The notes: generated by a model from the sequence alone, not told the origin. A DNA stretch of 64,000 nt from JBBWZH01 sp035544115 (GCA_963714145.1 OY970235.1:2418001-2482000), one strand, 5' to 3'. Shown: positions 1-9,435, counted from the stretch's first letter. Made by a program: numbers and translations.

Positions 1-34
1 CGTCCGGGAGCGGTTGACCAGCCGCTCCCGGACG
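1..34. repeat. Perfect 13-bp inverted repeat with 8-nt loop at the 3' end of the sigma gene
   Basis: Bases 1-13 and 22-34 are exact reverse complements (CGTCCGGGAGCGG arms) around an 8-nt loop. The sigma reading frame runs through the hairpin, so it is either a terminator overlapping the last codons or part of a larger structure beyond the window edge. There is no T-run in view. Confidence 0.5.
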
Positions 35-643
35 CCAGGCCGTCGCCCCGCCGGCGGCCCGCTGGTTCAGCTCGACGGCCAGCCGCCGCAGCGCCCAGTA
101 GAGCCTGGACTTGACCGTGCCGACCGGAACGCCGAGCGCCGCCGCCGCTTCGGCGCAGGTGCGGTTGGCGAAGTACACCTGGCGCAGCACCGCCCGGTGC
201 GCCGGGTTGAGCCGGTTCAACGCGTCGGACACCAGCACCGACGTGACCACCTCGTCGGCGTGGTCCGGCACCTGCCGGGAGGCCGCCGCCGAAGCGCACA
301 CCTCGGTCGGGCGGGACTGCCGGGCCCGGTTCCGGTCGATCGCGATGTTGCGGGCGACCGTGCTCAGCCAACCCCAGACCGACCCGCCGGTGCCGAGCGC
401 GTCCGCGTTGTGCCAGGCCCGCAGCATCGTCTCCTGCACCACGTCCTCGGCCTGCTGCTGGTCCGGCACGTAGCGGCGCAGGTAGCCCAGCAGCGGCAGC
501 CGGTGCTCGGCGTACAGCGACCGGATGACCGCCTCAGCCGGCCCGCCGTCGGAGCCTGAGCCGGTCCCAGTCCCGATGCCGGTGGCTGCGCTGGTCCCGA
601 TGCCAGCGGCGGGGTCGGTGCGGGAAGGCTGCGCGGTGCCCAT
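1..643 (-). CDS. ECF-family RNA polymerase sigma factor, C-terminal end outside window
   Basis: Reading leftwards from the ATG at 643, an open frame of 214 codons reaches base 1 without a stop, so the gene is cut by the window edge. After a Gly/Thr-rich leader of about 35 residues comes a sigma region 2 (about residues 36-105, with RYVPDQQQAEDVVQET, then WGWLSTVARNIAIDR). A region 4 helix-turn-helix follows (about 140-200: LNPAHRAVLRQVYF, then AALGVPVGTVKSRLYWALRRL). This is the two-domain architecture of ECF sigma-70 factors, which direct RNA polymerase to stress or envelope promoters. The gene is divergent from the RHS toxin gene. Any anti-sigma partner would lie downstream, outside the window. 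Confidence 0.88.
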   Translation of the reverse strand, partial: MGTAQPSRTDPAAGIGTSAATGIGTGTGSGSDGGPAEAVIRSLYAEHRLPLLGYLRRYVPDQQQAEDVVQETMLRAWHNADALGTGGSVWGWLSTVARNIAIDRNRARQSRPTEVCASAAASRQVPDHADEVVTSVLVSDALNRLNPAHRAVLRQVYFANRTCAEAAAALGVPVGTVKSRLYWALRRLAVELNQRAAGGATAWRPGAAGQPLPD

Positions 644-941
644 GGCTGACAGCGTCGTCCGGCCGGACCACCGGCACATCAGTGAAGTGACGTATCTATG
701 GGGTTGCCCGATCGGGCCCTCACGTAGCCGGTAGCCGCCGCGGTGCCAGCTATGCGCGCGTGTTGACGGATATCGGTATGACGGGCGGCCTGGCGCCGAA
801 CCGCTACCGACCTAGCATCGATTGGCTCCTTAACTCCCAGTTAAAGAGGTTTTGACCGACCTTAGGGACGACCGGGAGCCTCGATATTGACGCTGTGCGG
901 CCGCACCCGCGCGGGGCGGCCGTGGGGAGGCTGGTGTCGCG
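644..941. promoter_or_regulatory. Divergent intergenic region between sigma gene and RHS toxin gene, with TTAACT palindrome
   Basis: This 298-bp gap is more AT-rich than its flanks and must hold both divergent promoters. At 830-844 lies TTAACT-CCC-AGTTAA, a palindrome with 6-bp arms about 100 bp upstream of the RHS start and a candidate operator. A GGGGAGG Shine-Dalgarno sequence at 924-930 precedes the RHS ATG at 942. No convincing -35/-10 pair was identified. Confidence 0.45.
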
Positions 942-3900
942 ATGCCGCGTTCAACGATGTCCCCGACGACCTCGCGTGGCCGCACCACGCGCTGGCCCGG
1001 CGGCCCGGGCTGGCCGGGCCGCCGGGGCCGCCGGGGCCGGCGGCCCGGCTGGTCCGCCGGCAACCTCGGCGTGCTGCTGCTGGCCGTCGCGGTGACGATC
1101 GGGCTGCTGCCGGCGCAGGCGCTGGCCGCGCCGGCCGGCGCCGCCGTGCCGGCCGCGCCGGCCGCGGTGCCGGCCGCCGATCCGCATCCGGCGGACGTGG
1201 TGGTCAACGGCTGGGGCGACGGCGCCGGCTACCACGTCGCGGTCGGCACGGCGAGCAGCGGGTACGCCTGGCGGGAGTTGGCCGTGCTGCGGCCCGGCGC
1301 CATCGACGCCGCCTCCTGGACCGGCTACCAGTGCGTCTCCGGCGACGGCCGGTATGCCGCGGTGGCGGTGCTGCCGATGGGCGCGGTGAACCTGGCCGCC
1401 GCCCGCGACCACGGCGCGTTCGCGTACTCGGTCGACCTGCGCACCGGGGCGGCGCGGGCGCTGGCCACCGGCGTCGGGCTGAAGTACCACTCCCCCGGCT
1501 GCGGCACCGGCACGGCCGCCGAGTTCACCCTGAACCCGGGCACCGACGAGGCGACCACCCGGGTACTGACCGTGGATCTGGCCGCCGGTCGGGTCACCCG
1601 GGCGACCACCGTGGCCGGCCAGGTGACCTCGGTGGTGCCCACCGCCGCCGGCCCGGTCGGCGTGCTCGGCGTGACGCTGGTGCGCATCGCCGAGACCGGC
1701 GCCGGCGCCGGCAAGCCGATCCGGCTGGCCACTGTGGACGGTCCGGCGTACGACCTGCGGCCGACCGCGGACGGCGGCGTCGCGTTCCTCAGCACGAAGT
1801 TCGGCGGTAAGAGCGCCACGCTCTGGCAGCAGTCCGGCAGCGGGCTGACCGCGCTGGCGACCGGCCCGGTGGCGACCGCCGGGCTGTTCCAGGGCCGGGC
1901 CGGGCGTCCGGTCGCGGTCGGCCTGGGTGGCCTGCCCGCCGGCTCCGGCCTGGTGCAGGTGAACGCGGGTGGCCTGCCGGACGGCGCCGAGGCCGTGTCG
2001 CTGGACGGCACGATCGCGCTGACCACCGGCGGGACGGCCGCGCCGGCCGCGCCGGTGCTGCTGGACACGGCGGCCGGCCGGGCGGTGCAGCGGCCGGCGC
2101 CGACCGGGGGCGGTCGACTGTCCACTGTGGCCCCACCGGCGGCGCCGGCGGCCGACGGTGCGGTGCCGGCGAAGCTGGCGGCGGCCGGGGTCGCGCCGGC
2201 GGTGGCGCAGACGCCGAAGTGCGCGGTGCCCCGGCTGGCCGAGAACCGGCAGGTCATGCAGCCGTTCCCGAACCAGATCGACTGGGCCGCGCAGATGTCC
2301 GAGCAGGGCCTGCTGACCGGCTCGCTGGGCCGGCCGGCGAACTACGCCAACATGGGGCTGGCCGCGTACGCGGCGAACAGCGACTTCGGGAAGATCTCGC
2401 TGCACCACCCGGCCAGCGACACGTGGAACTCGGTGCCGCGCTCGGTGTACGAGGCGATCATGGCGCAGGAGTCGAACTGGTCGCAGGCGTCCTGGCACGC
2501 GCTGCCCGGTATCGCCGGCGGGCCGCTGGTGTCCAGCTACTACGGCGCGGGCGGCGGCATCACCTCGATCGACTACGCCAACGCCGACTGCGGCTACGGC
2601 GTCGGCCAGGTCACCACCGGCATGTCCACCGCCGAGACGATCTACTCGGCGAACGGCAAGACGAAGATCGCGGTCGACTACGAGGAGAACATCTCCGCCG
2701 GCCTGCAGATCCTGGAGAACATCTGGAACCAGCTCTTCGACTCCGGCATCACCGTGAACGGCGGTGACCCGCGCTACCTGGAGAACTGGTTCTTCGCGAC
2801 GTGGGCCTACAACACGGGCATCCAGCCGACGGCGAAGTTCGGCAACACCACCGGCTGCACGCCGAGCCCGACCTGCACCGGCCCGGACGGCACCTGGGGC
2901 CTGGGCTGGTCGAACAACCCGATCAACCCGGACTACCCGCCGGGCCGGCCGCCGTTCCTGCGCGACTCGTACGGGGACGCGGCGCACCCGTCCCAGTGGT
3001 CGTACGAGGAACGGATCATGGGGTGGATGGGCCGGTCGATCATCCGGCTGAACCACAACGCGTACGCGACGCCGACGTATCACAACGCGTCGTGGCTGCA
3101 GGTTCCGGACAAGGCGCTGTTCTGCTCGGCGGACAGCCGGTGCAACCCGACCGACCCGGCCGGCGCGTACTGCACGCTGAGCGACTTCGAGTGCTGGTGG
3201 CACCAGCCGGTCTCCTGGGTCGACTGCTCGACCAGCTGCGCGACGGCTGACTATTCAGCGGGGTCCGGGTCGTCCGAGCCGGCGCCCGGCGCCGACCCGC
3301 ACCCGCCGACCTGCTCGCTGGACGGGTCGAAAGTGCCGACCACATCGAGCGGGCCGCCGATCATCGTGGACGAGTCGCAGTCCCAACCACCGCTGAACCT
3401 GGTCGGCTGCGGCAGCCCGAACTGGTCGCAGGGCGGCAGCTTCGCCTACTCGTACGGGACGAACAGCAACGGCGACCCGATCGGCGCCATCGACACCCAC
3501 CAGGCCGGCGTCGGCTTCGGCGGGCACATCCTCTTCACGCACACCGAGAGCGGCGCCAACCCGGACGTCGTCAACACCGGCACCTGGACCCCGAACCTGC
3601 CGAAACTCCAGTACTACAAGGTGAAACTGCACATCCCGGCGACCGGCGCGTCGGCGACCGCGGTGGTCTACAACATCTTCCCCGGTGGTGGGGCCAGCCC
3701 GTGGAAGATCCGGGTGAACCAGCACTGGGAGTCCGAGCAGTGGGTCACCATCGGCACGTTCGCGATGGAGAACGGCGCCAAGGTCACCCTCTCCAACGCG
3801 TCCGGCGACACCGCCGCGAGCGACAGCAACCTCGCCGACTTCGACGTCGCCTACGACGCGATCGCGTTCGTCCAGATGGGCGGGACGCCGGGCAAGCCGA

Positions 3901-6900
3901 TCGGCGGCCCGCCGCAGGTGATCGACGCGCCCAAGGGCAGCAACCCGGCCTGGGTGCAGTGCGGCTGCATCCGGCGCACCGCCGGCGACCCGGTCGACAC
4001 CTCCACCGGCTACTTCGGCGAGACGTTCACCGACCTGACGACGCCCGGCCGCGGCCTGCCGCTGAACTTCACCCGGACCTACGCGGCCGCGCTGGCCGAC
4101 CCGGCCGGCCCGAACGCCGCGTCCGTCCTCAACGGACCGTTCGGTTTCGGCTGGACCTTCTCCTACAACCTGTCCACGGTCACCGACGGAACCACCGGCA
4201 ACGTGGTGATCAAGCAGGAGGACGGCTCGCAGGTGCCGTTCGTGAACTCGGCCGGCACGTACGCGCCGGCCGCGCCGCGCTACAACGCGACGCTGGTGAA
4301 GTCCGGCACGACCTACGTCTACACGCGACGGTCCAAGCAGGTCTACACGTTCGACGTGGCCACCGGGCGGCTGCTGGCCGAGACCGACCTGCCCGGCACC
4401 CGGGCCAGCACCCCGTACGCGACCACGCTGGCGTACGACGCGTCGGGCCACCTGTCGACCATCACCGACCCGGCCAGCCGCCGGTACACGCTGACCTGGA
4501 CCGGCGCGCACATCACCGGCCTGTCCGACACCGCCGGCCGGACCGTCAGCTACGGCTACAGCGCCGCCGGTGACCTCACCGACGTCTTCGGCGTCGGCAC
4601 CACCCGCAGCCCGAGCCTACTCAACGACGACCACACCGTCTTCGGCTACACCACGACGCACCTGCTCAACTCGGTCCGCAACCCGAGCGCCTTCGGCTCG
4701 ACCGCGACACCGACACCGGTGGTGTCGATGGTCTACGACAGCTCGGAGCGGGTCACCGCGCAGACCGACCAGCTCGGCCACACCACCACGTTCGACTACG
4801 GTCCGAACGCGACACTCGGGCTGGCGGCCGGGCAGACCCTGGTCACCGACCCGGCCGGCCACAAGACGCTCGACACCTACGCCAACGGGCTGCTCACCTC
4901 GCAGACCAAGGGCTACGGCACCGCCGACGCGGGCACCTGGACGTACACCTACGACCCGGTGAGCCTCGGCGTCACCAGCATCACCGACCCGAACGGCGCC
5001 CTGCAGACCTTCACCTACGACGACCACGGCAACCAGACCTCGTCCAGCGACCCGCGCGGCTACACGACCACCAAGCAGTACGACGACCAGGACAACCTGA
5101 TCACCGTCATCGACCCGACCGGCCTGCAGACCTCGTACGGCTTCGACGAGGCCGGCCACATCAAGACCGCGACCGGCAGCAACGACGGCAGCACCAGCTA
5201 CGGGCTGCCGACCAGCATCACCCGCCAGCAGCTCGGGCAGAGCGCGGAGATCCCGGACGGCAACCCGCCGTCGGCCGCGGTCCGCACCACCAGCTACTTC
5301 TACGACGACGCGGCGCACCCGGCCGACCGGACCCGGGTGGTCAACGACCGCGGCTTCACCACCACCAGTACCTACGACGCGGCCGGCGATCTGGCCTCGC
5401 TGAAGAACGCCACGAACGACCTGGCCAGGTACGGCTACGACACCGCGCGCGGGCTGCGCACCTCGGCGGTGACACCGGCCGGGGTGGCCGCCGGCGTCGC
5501 CCCCGGCTGCACCCCGCCGGCCAAGGGCTGCAGCACGTACGCCTACGACGCCTGGGGTCACGTCACCACCAGCACCGACCCGCTCGGCCACACCACCCGG
5601 GCGACGTACAACGCGGACGGCAACCAGACCTCGGGCACCGACGGCAACAACCGCACGACCAGCTACAGCTACGACCTCGCCGACCGGCCGACCGTCACCA
5701 CCCGGCCGGACAACACCACCGTGAAGACCGACTACAACCCGGACAACACCGCACTGGACACAGTGGACGGCGCGGGCCGGAAGACCACCTTCGGCTACGA
5801 CAACCAGGGCGACCGGATCACCCGGACCGACCCCGGCAACCGCGTCACCCGGTGGCACTACGACGCGGCCGGGCTGGTCCGCACGGTCACCGACAACAGC
5901 AACCGGGTCACCACCTACGGGTACGACGTGGCCGGCGAGCAGACCACGATCAGCTACTCCGACGGCACCACCCCGAACGTCACCGCCAGCAGCTACGACG
6001 GCGCCGGCCGGCGCACCTCGATGACCGACGGCACCGGCACCAGCACCTGGGCGTACGACTCGTTCGGTGAGGTCAGCTCGCACACCGACGGGGCAGGCAG
6101 CACGGTCGGCTACAGCTATGACGGCGACGGCAACCTGCTCACGATCAGCTACCCGGGCGGCACCGGCCGCACCGTCACCCGCAGCTACGACAACGACGAC
6201 CGGTACGCCTCGGTCAAGGACTGGAACAACAAGACCACCACGTTCGGCTACGACCCGGACGGCAACCAGACCACGACCAGCTATCCCAACGGCACGGTCG
6301 CGACGTCCACAGTGGACAACGCCGACCAGTTCACCGGCAGCACGCTCACGGCCGGCAGCACCACGCTGGCCAGCCTCAGCAGCCCGCGCGACAACGCCGG
6401 CCAGATCAGCGGCGAGACCCCCACCGGCGTGCCGGGCAGCGCACAGACCTACGCCTACACCGCGCTGGAGCAGGTGCAGAGCAGCACCGCCGGCGGCACC
6501 GTGACCAGCTACGGCTACGACGCCGCGGACAACCCCACCACGGTCGGCGCCGCCACCCAGACCTTCGACAGCACCGACCAGCTCTGCTGGAACAGCACCG
6601 CGACCCCGCCGGCCGGCCCGGCCTGCGGCACCGTGCCGACCGGCGCCACCACCTACACTTTCGACCCGCTCGGCGACCGGAAGACCGCCACCGCCGGCAC
6701 CGCGGTGACCAGCTACGGCTACGACCAGGGCAACCGGCTGACCAGCTACACCAAGGCCGGCAGCACGGCCAGCTACAGCTACAACGGCGCCGGGCTGCGC
6801 ACCGCCAAGACCGTCGGCGGCAGCACCACCCACTACACCTGGGACATCACCCAGAACCTGCTCTACGACGGCAGCACGGCCTACGTCTACGGGCCGGACG

Positions 6901-7778
6901 GGTCGCCGGTGGAGCAGATCGGCGCGGCCGCGAGCCTGTGGTACTACCACGACCAGCTCGGCTCCACCCGGGCGCTGGTCGACGCCAGCGGCGCGATCGC
7001 CGGCGGCTACGCGTACACGCCGTGGGGCGCGGTGAGCGTCCACACCGGAACGGCCACCACCCCGCTGCAGTTCACCGGCCAGTACACCGACGCCGAGAGC
7101 GGCCTGGTCTACCTGCGGGCCCGCTACTACGACCCGGCCACCGCGCAGTTCCTCACCATCGACCCGCTGGTCGAGATGACCCACAGCCCGTACGGGTACG
7201 TGGACGGCAACCCGCTCAACCGCACCGACCCGAACGGCCTGTGCGGGTTCTGGTGCAAGGTCGGCGTGGGCGCGATCGTCGGCGCGGTGGTGGTCGGCAG
7301 CATCGCCTGCGCGATCGCCGAGCCGTGCGGCGCGATCGAGCTCGGCGGCGGGCTGGCGCTGGCCGGCGGCGGCGGCCTCGGCCTCGGGCTGTCGATCTCG
7401 GTCAGCGGTGGGGTGGTCACCGCCGCGGGCGCGGGCGCCGCCGCGGGTGCCGGCGCCGGCGCGGTCTACTCGGTGGTCAACGACGGCGCCACCGGCAGCG
7501 GCTCGGACGACGGCAACGGTGACGACGAGGCCGACTGCACCGACAACCGGGACCTGTCCAACAACTACCAGGAGATGGCCGACCGGTTCCACGCCACCAC
7601 CCGGCAGATCCGGGACGCCATCCACGCCGCCAAGCGCGACCCGATCGTGCGCAGCGGCAACATCCGCAACCCGGACGTCTCGGTCGACCTCGACACCGGC
7701 GAGATCTACATCAAACTGCCCGACGGCAGCGCGAGTGACGACTCGATCGGCAACATCTGGGACTACCTTCCGGACTGA
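942..7778 (+). CDS. Secreted RHS/YD-repeat polymorphic toxin with transglycosylase-like and golvesin-like domains
   Basis: A 2278-residue protein. Domains in order: an Arg/Gly/Pro-rich N-terminus and hydrophobic segment (about 42-60, ending in ALA-AP) that looks like a signal peptide; a propeller-like region to about 390; a lytic-transglycosylase/lysozyme-like domain (about 480-640, AIMAQESNW with candidate catalytic Glu510, then GYGVGQVT); a golvesin-like beta domain (about 825-985); a DUF6531-type RHS entry (about 1013-1045, GDPVDTSTGYF); dozens of YD repeats; the RHS core (about 2000-2100, ending DPNGL); a Gly/Ala-rich hydrophobic linker; and a unique C-terminal domain (about 2195-2278). 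By analogy with characterised RHS toxins, the shell encloses the C-terminal toxin and cleavage after the core releases it. The overlapping downstream gene is the presumed immunity gene. Start at 942 is backed by GGGGAGG 11 nt upstream. Confidence 0.9.
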   Translation: MPRSTMSPTTSRGRTTRWPGGPGWPGRRGRRGRRPGWSAGNLGVLLLAVAVTIGLLPAQALAAPAGAAVPAAPAAVPAADPHPADVVVNGWGDGAGYHVAVGTASSGYAWRELAVLRPGAIDAASWTGYQCVSGDGRYAAVAVLPMGAVNLAAARDHGAFAYSVDLRTGAARALATGVGLKYHSPGCGTGTAAEFTLNPGTDEATTRVLTVDLAAGRVTRATTVAGQVTSVVPTAAGPVGVLGVTLVRIAETGAGAGKPIRLATVDGPAYDLRPTADGGVAFLSTKFGGKSATLWQQSGSGLTALATGPVATAGLFQGRAGRPVAVGLGGLPAGSGLVQVNAGGLPDGAEAVSLDGTIALTTGGTAAPAAPVLLDTAAGRAVQRPAPTGGGRLSTVAPPAAPAADGAVPAKLAAAGVAPAVAQTPKCAVPRLAENRQVMQPFPNQIDWAAQMSEQGLLTGSLGRPANYANMGLAAYAANSDFGKISLHHPASDTWNSVPRSVYEAIMAQESNWSQASWHALPGIAGGPLVSSYYGAGGGITSIDYANADCGYGVGQVTTGMSTAETIYSANGKTKIAVDYEENISAGLQILENIWNQLFDSGITVNGGDPRYLENWFFATWAYNTGIQPTAKFGNTTGCTPSPTCTGPDGTWGLGWSNNPINPDYPPGRPPFLRDSYGDAAHPSQWSYEERIMGWMGRSIIRLNHNAYATPTYHNASWLQVPDKALFCSADSRCNPTDPAGAYCTLSDFECWWHQPVSWVDCSTSCATADYSAGSGSSEPAPGADPHPPTCSLDGSKVPTTSSGPPIIVDESQSQPPLNLVGCGSPNWSQGGSFAYSYGTNSNGDPIGAIDTHQAGVGFGGHILFTHTESGANPDVVNTGTWTPNLPKLQYYKVKLHIPATGASATAVVYNIFPGGGASPWKIRVNQHWESEQWVTIGTFAMENGAKVTLSNASGDTAASDSNLADFDVAYDAIAFVQMGGTPGKPIGGPPQVIDAPKGSNPAWVQCGCIRRTAGDPVDTSTGYFGETFTDLTTPGRGLPLNFTRTYAAALADPAGPNAASVLNGPFGFGWTFSYNLSTVTDGTTGNVVIKQEDGSQVPFVNSAGTYAPAAPRYNATLVKSGTTYVYTRRSKQVYTFDVATGRLLAETDLPGTRASTPYATTLAYDASGHLSTITDPASRRYTLTWTGAHITGLSDTAGRTVSYGYSAAGDLTDVFGVGTTRSPSLLNDDHTVFGYTTTHLLNSVRNPSAFGSTATPTPVVSMVYDSSERVTAQTDQLGHTTTFDYGPNATLGLAAGQTLVTDPAGHKTLDTYANGLLTSQTKGYGTADAGTWTYTYDPVSLGVTSITDPNGALQTFTYDDHGNQTSSSDPRGYTTTKQYDDQDNLITVIDPTGLQTSYGFDEAGHIKTATGSNDGSTSYGLPTSITRQQLGQSAEIPDGNPPSAAVRTTSYFYDDAAHPADRTRVVNDRGFTTTSTYDAAGDLASLKNATNDLARYGYDTARGLRTSAVTPAGVAAGVAPGCTPPAKGCSTYAYDAWGHVTTSTDPLGHTTRATYNADGNQTSGTDGNNRTTSYSYDLADRPTVTTRPDNTTVKTDYNPDNTALDTVDGAGRKTTFGYDNQGDRITRTDPGNRVTRWHYDAAGLVRTVTDNSNRVTTYGYDVAGEQTTISYSDGTTPNVTASSYDGAGRRTSMTDGTGTSTWAYDSFGEVSSHTDGAGSTVGYSYDGDGNLLTISYPGGTGRTVTRSYDNDDRYASVKDWNNKTTTFGYDPDGNQTTTSYPNGTVATSTVDNADQFTGSTLTAGSTTLASLSSPRDNAGQISGETPTGVPGSAQTYAYTALEQVQSSTAGGTVTSYGYDAADNPTTVGAATQTFDSTDQLCWNSTATPPAGPACGTVPTGATTYTFDPLGDRKTATAGTAVTSYGYDQGNRLTSYTKAGSTASYSYNGAGLRTAKTVGGSTTHYTWDITQNLLYDGSTAYVYGPDGSPVEQIGAAASLWYYHDQLGSTRALVDASGAIAGGYAYTPWGAVSVHTGTATTPLQFTGQYTDAESGLVYLRARYYDPATAQFLTIDPLVEMTHSPYGYVDGNPLNRTDPNGLCGFWCKVGVGAIVGAVVVGSIACAIAEPCGAIELGGGLALAGGGGLGLGLSISVSGGVVTAAGAGAAAGAGAGAVYSVVNDGATGSGSDDGNGDDEADCTDNRDLSNNYQEMADRFHATTRQIRDAIHAAKRDPIVRSGNIRNPDVSVDLDTGEIYIKLPDGSASDDSIGNIWDYLPD

Positions 7779-8143
7779 TGAACGACGACAACGCGCCCTG
7801 GGCGCAGTGCTCGCTGCGGATCGTGGCCGGGCAGCTGACGTCCGGTGAACTGGCCGCCCAGCTCGGCCGCCCCGGCTCCGGCCGGGGCGGCCCGGGCGCC
7901 CTGGGCTGGGTGACCGAGTTCGCCACCAACGACGTGCCGCTGGCCGACCAGCTCGGCATCGCCGCCGACTTCCTGCGCACCCACCAGGGCACCCTGCGGG
8001 CGCTGCCGCCCGGCGCCGACGTCAGCCTGCGGGTGTCCTGGACGCCCCAGCGCCCGCAGGACGGGCTGGCCCTCAGCACCGACCTGATCGCCCTGCTCGC
8101 CGCCGTCCACGGCTACCTACTGCTGGACACCCTCCTCGACTGA
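7778..8143 (+). CDS. DUF4279-like small protein, putative immunity protein to the RHS toxin
   Basis: A 121-residue cytoplasmic protein whose ATG at 7778 overlaps the toxin stop (TGATG, 7776-7780), so the two are translationally coupled. The layout resembles DUF4279: an N-terminal strand with a TSGELAAQLGRPG turn, a Trp-containing central strand, a helix ADQLGIAADFLRTH, then LRVSWTPQRPQDGLALS and a C-terminal helix. DUF4279 proteins recur next to polymorphic toxins, and an overlapping small gene directly after an RHS toxin tip is the classic immunity position. The family match is by eye only; the immunity role is inferred from position. Confidence 0.68.
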   Translation: MNDDNAPWAQCSLRIVAGQLTSGELAAQLGRPGSGRGGPGALGWVTEFATNDVPLADQLGIAADFLRTHQGTLRALPPGADVSLRVSWTPQRPQDGLALSTDLIALLAAVHGYLLLDTLLD

Positions 8144-8159
8144 GCGCCGCGCCGTCCAG

Positions 8160-8528
8160 TCAGGACGCCGGGACCTTGTCGAGGAAGCCGAGGACGTGCC
8201 GCAGCCGGCCGTCCGCGGTGACCACGGCGACGTCGAAGCCGACCACGGTGGCTTCGTCGGCGCCGGTCGGTACCAGTTCCCAGCCGAACCGGACGACGTC
8301 GTGGTGTCCGTCCACAGTGGGCAGCGCGCGGAACTCGTGACCGGGGAACATCTCCCGGGCGCCGGCGATCACCGCGGCGACGCCGTCGTGGCCGGAGACG
8401 GTGGCCAGCGGGTCGGTGTAGGTGCCGTCCGGGGTCCACTGCGCGGCGATCGCCGCGCTGCGTGCGGCCGGGTCGGGCTCGTTCCAGGTCGCCAGGTAGC
8501 GGTCGACAATGCCGGCGTAGTCGGTCAT
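8160..8528 (-). CDS. SnoaL-like / NTF2-fold polyketide-cyclase-type protein
   Basis: 122 residues with the SnoaL/NTF2-like pattern: helix VDRYLATWNEPDPAARSAAI, then WTPDGTYTDPL, GHDGVAAVIAGAREMFPGHEF and a final strand series ending GRLRHVLGFLDKVP. The fold is a cone-shaped alpha-beta barrel used by polyketide cyclases, isomerases and many uncharacterised small-molecule enzymes, so no substrate can be named. It is transcribed divergently from an MmyB-type HTH regulator, with a perfect palindrome between them, which suggests that regulator controls it. Confidence 0.8.
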   Translation of the reverse strand: MTDYAGIVDRYLATWNEPDPAARSAAIAAQWTPDGTYTDPLATVSGHDGVAAVIAGAREMFPGHEFRALPTVDGHHDVVRFGWELVPTGADEATVVGFDVAVVTADGRLRHVLGFLDKVPAS

Positions 8529-8593
8529 GTCTGCGTCCTCTCGGTGGGATCCGTGTCGGTGACGCCGAGAAGACTCGCCCGCCCGGCCGCCGC

Positions 8594-8622
8594 CTGTCGA
8601 TTACCCCGCAGGTAATCGACAG
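8594..8622. promoter_or_regulatory. Perfect 12-bp inverted repeat between SnoaL-like gene and HTH regulator, probable operator
   Basis: Arms CTGTCGATTACC (8594-8605) and its exact complement (8611-8622) flank a 5-nt spacer, in the 124-bp divergent gap. The AT-rich arm core stands out in the GC-rich surroundings. The position is right for simultaneous control of both genes by the adjacent HTH protein. Confidence 0.72.
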
Positions 8623-8652
8623 CCCGCACCCAACCCGGGCAGGCTGAGGCCC

Positions 8653-9435
8653 ATGACCGTCACCGCCCGGCCGTTCGGTGAGCTGCTGCGGCAGTGGCGG
8701 GAGCGGCGCCGGCTGTCCCAGCTGGAGCTGTCGCTGACGGCCGCGGTGTCCACCCGGCACCTGAGCTTCGTCGAGACCGGCCGGTCGGCGCCCAGCCGGG
8801 AGCTGGTGCTGCAGCTCGCCGAACACCTGGACGTCCCGCTGCGGGAGCGCAACCGGCTGCTGCTGGCGGCCGGCTACGCACCGGTGTTCGGCGAGACCCC
8901 GCTGGACGCGCCGCGGATGTCGGCGGTCCGGGCGGCGGTCGGGCAGGTACTCGCCGGGCACGAGCCGTACCCGGCGGCGGTGGTGGACCGCGGCTGGAAC
9001 CTGGTCGACGCCAACCGCAGCCTGGCCCTGCTGACCGACCTGGTCGACCCGCGGCTGCTCGCCCCGCCGGCCAACGTGCTGCGGGCCAGCCTGCACCCGG
9101 ACGGCCTCGCCCCGCACATCGCGAACCTGGCCGAGTGGCGGGCGCACCTGCTGGCCCGGCTGCGCCGGCAGGTCGACCTGACCGCCGACCCGGGCCTGGA
9201 GGCACTGCTGGCCGAGCTGCGCGGCTACCCCGGCGGCCCGGAACTGCCGGCCCTGCCCGCGGCCGGCGAGATCGTCATCCCGCTGCGGCTCCGCGCCGGC
9301 GGCGGTGAACTGGCGTTCCTCAGCACCATCGCCGCCTTCGGCACCCCGCTGGACGTGACCGTCGCGGAACTGTTGATCGAGTCGTTCTACCCGGCCGACC
9401 CGGCCACCGCGGCGGCGCTGCGCGCCCGCGGCTGA
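8653..9435 (+). CDS. XRE-family transcriptional regulator with MmyB-like ligand-binding domain
   Basis: 260 residues. The N-terminal helix-turn-helix (about 8-65: FGELLRQWRERRRLSQLELSLTAAVSTRHLSFVETGR, then PSRELVLQLAEHLDVPLRERNRLLLAAGYAP) is the XRE type. The rest (about 95-255, containing AAVVDRGWNLVDANRSLALL and later FLSTIAAFGTPLDVTVAELLIESFYPAD) matches the MmyB-like domain, a PAS-like pocket thought to bind fatty acid or other small ligands. Actinomycetes hold many such regulators divergent from one oxidoreductase or small enzyme gene, and this one faces the SnoaL-like gene across a 29-bp palindrome. Confidence 0.87.
   Translation: MTVTARPFGELLRQWRERRRLSQLELSLTAAVSTRHLSFVETGRSAPSRELVLQLAEHLDVPLRERNRLLLAAGYAPVFGETPLDAPRMSAVRAAVGQVLAGHEPYPAAVVDRGWNLVDANRSLALLTDLVDPRLLAPPANVLRASLHPDGLAPHIANLAEWRAHLLARLRRQVDLTADPGLEALLAELRGYPGGPELPALPAAGEIVIPLRLRAGGGELAFLSTIAAFGTPLDVTVAELLIESFYPADPATAAALRARG

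Noticed and set aside
4617..7625. 1002-codon open frame opposite the RHS gene
   Set aside because: Composition is Val/Gly/Arg-rich with no domain motifs; it mirrors the repeated YD codons on the other strand and is a GC-driven shadow.
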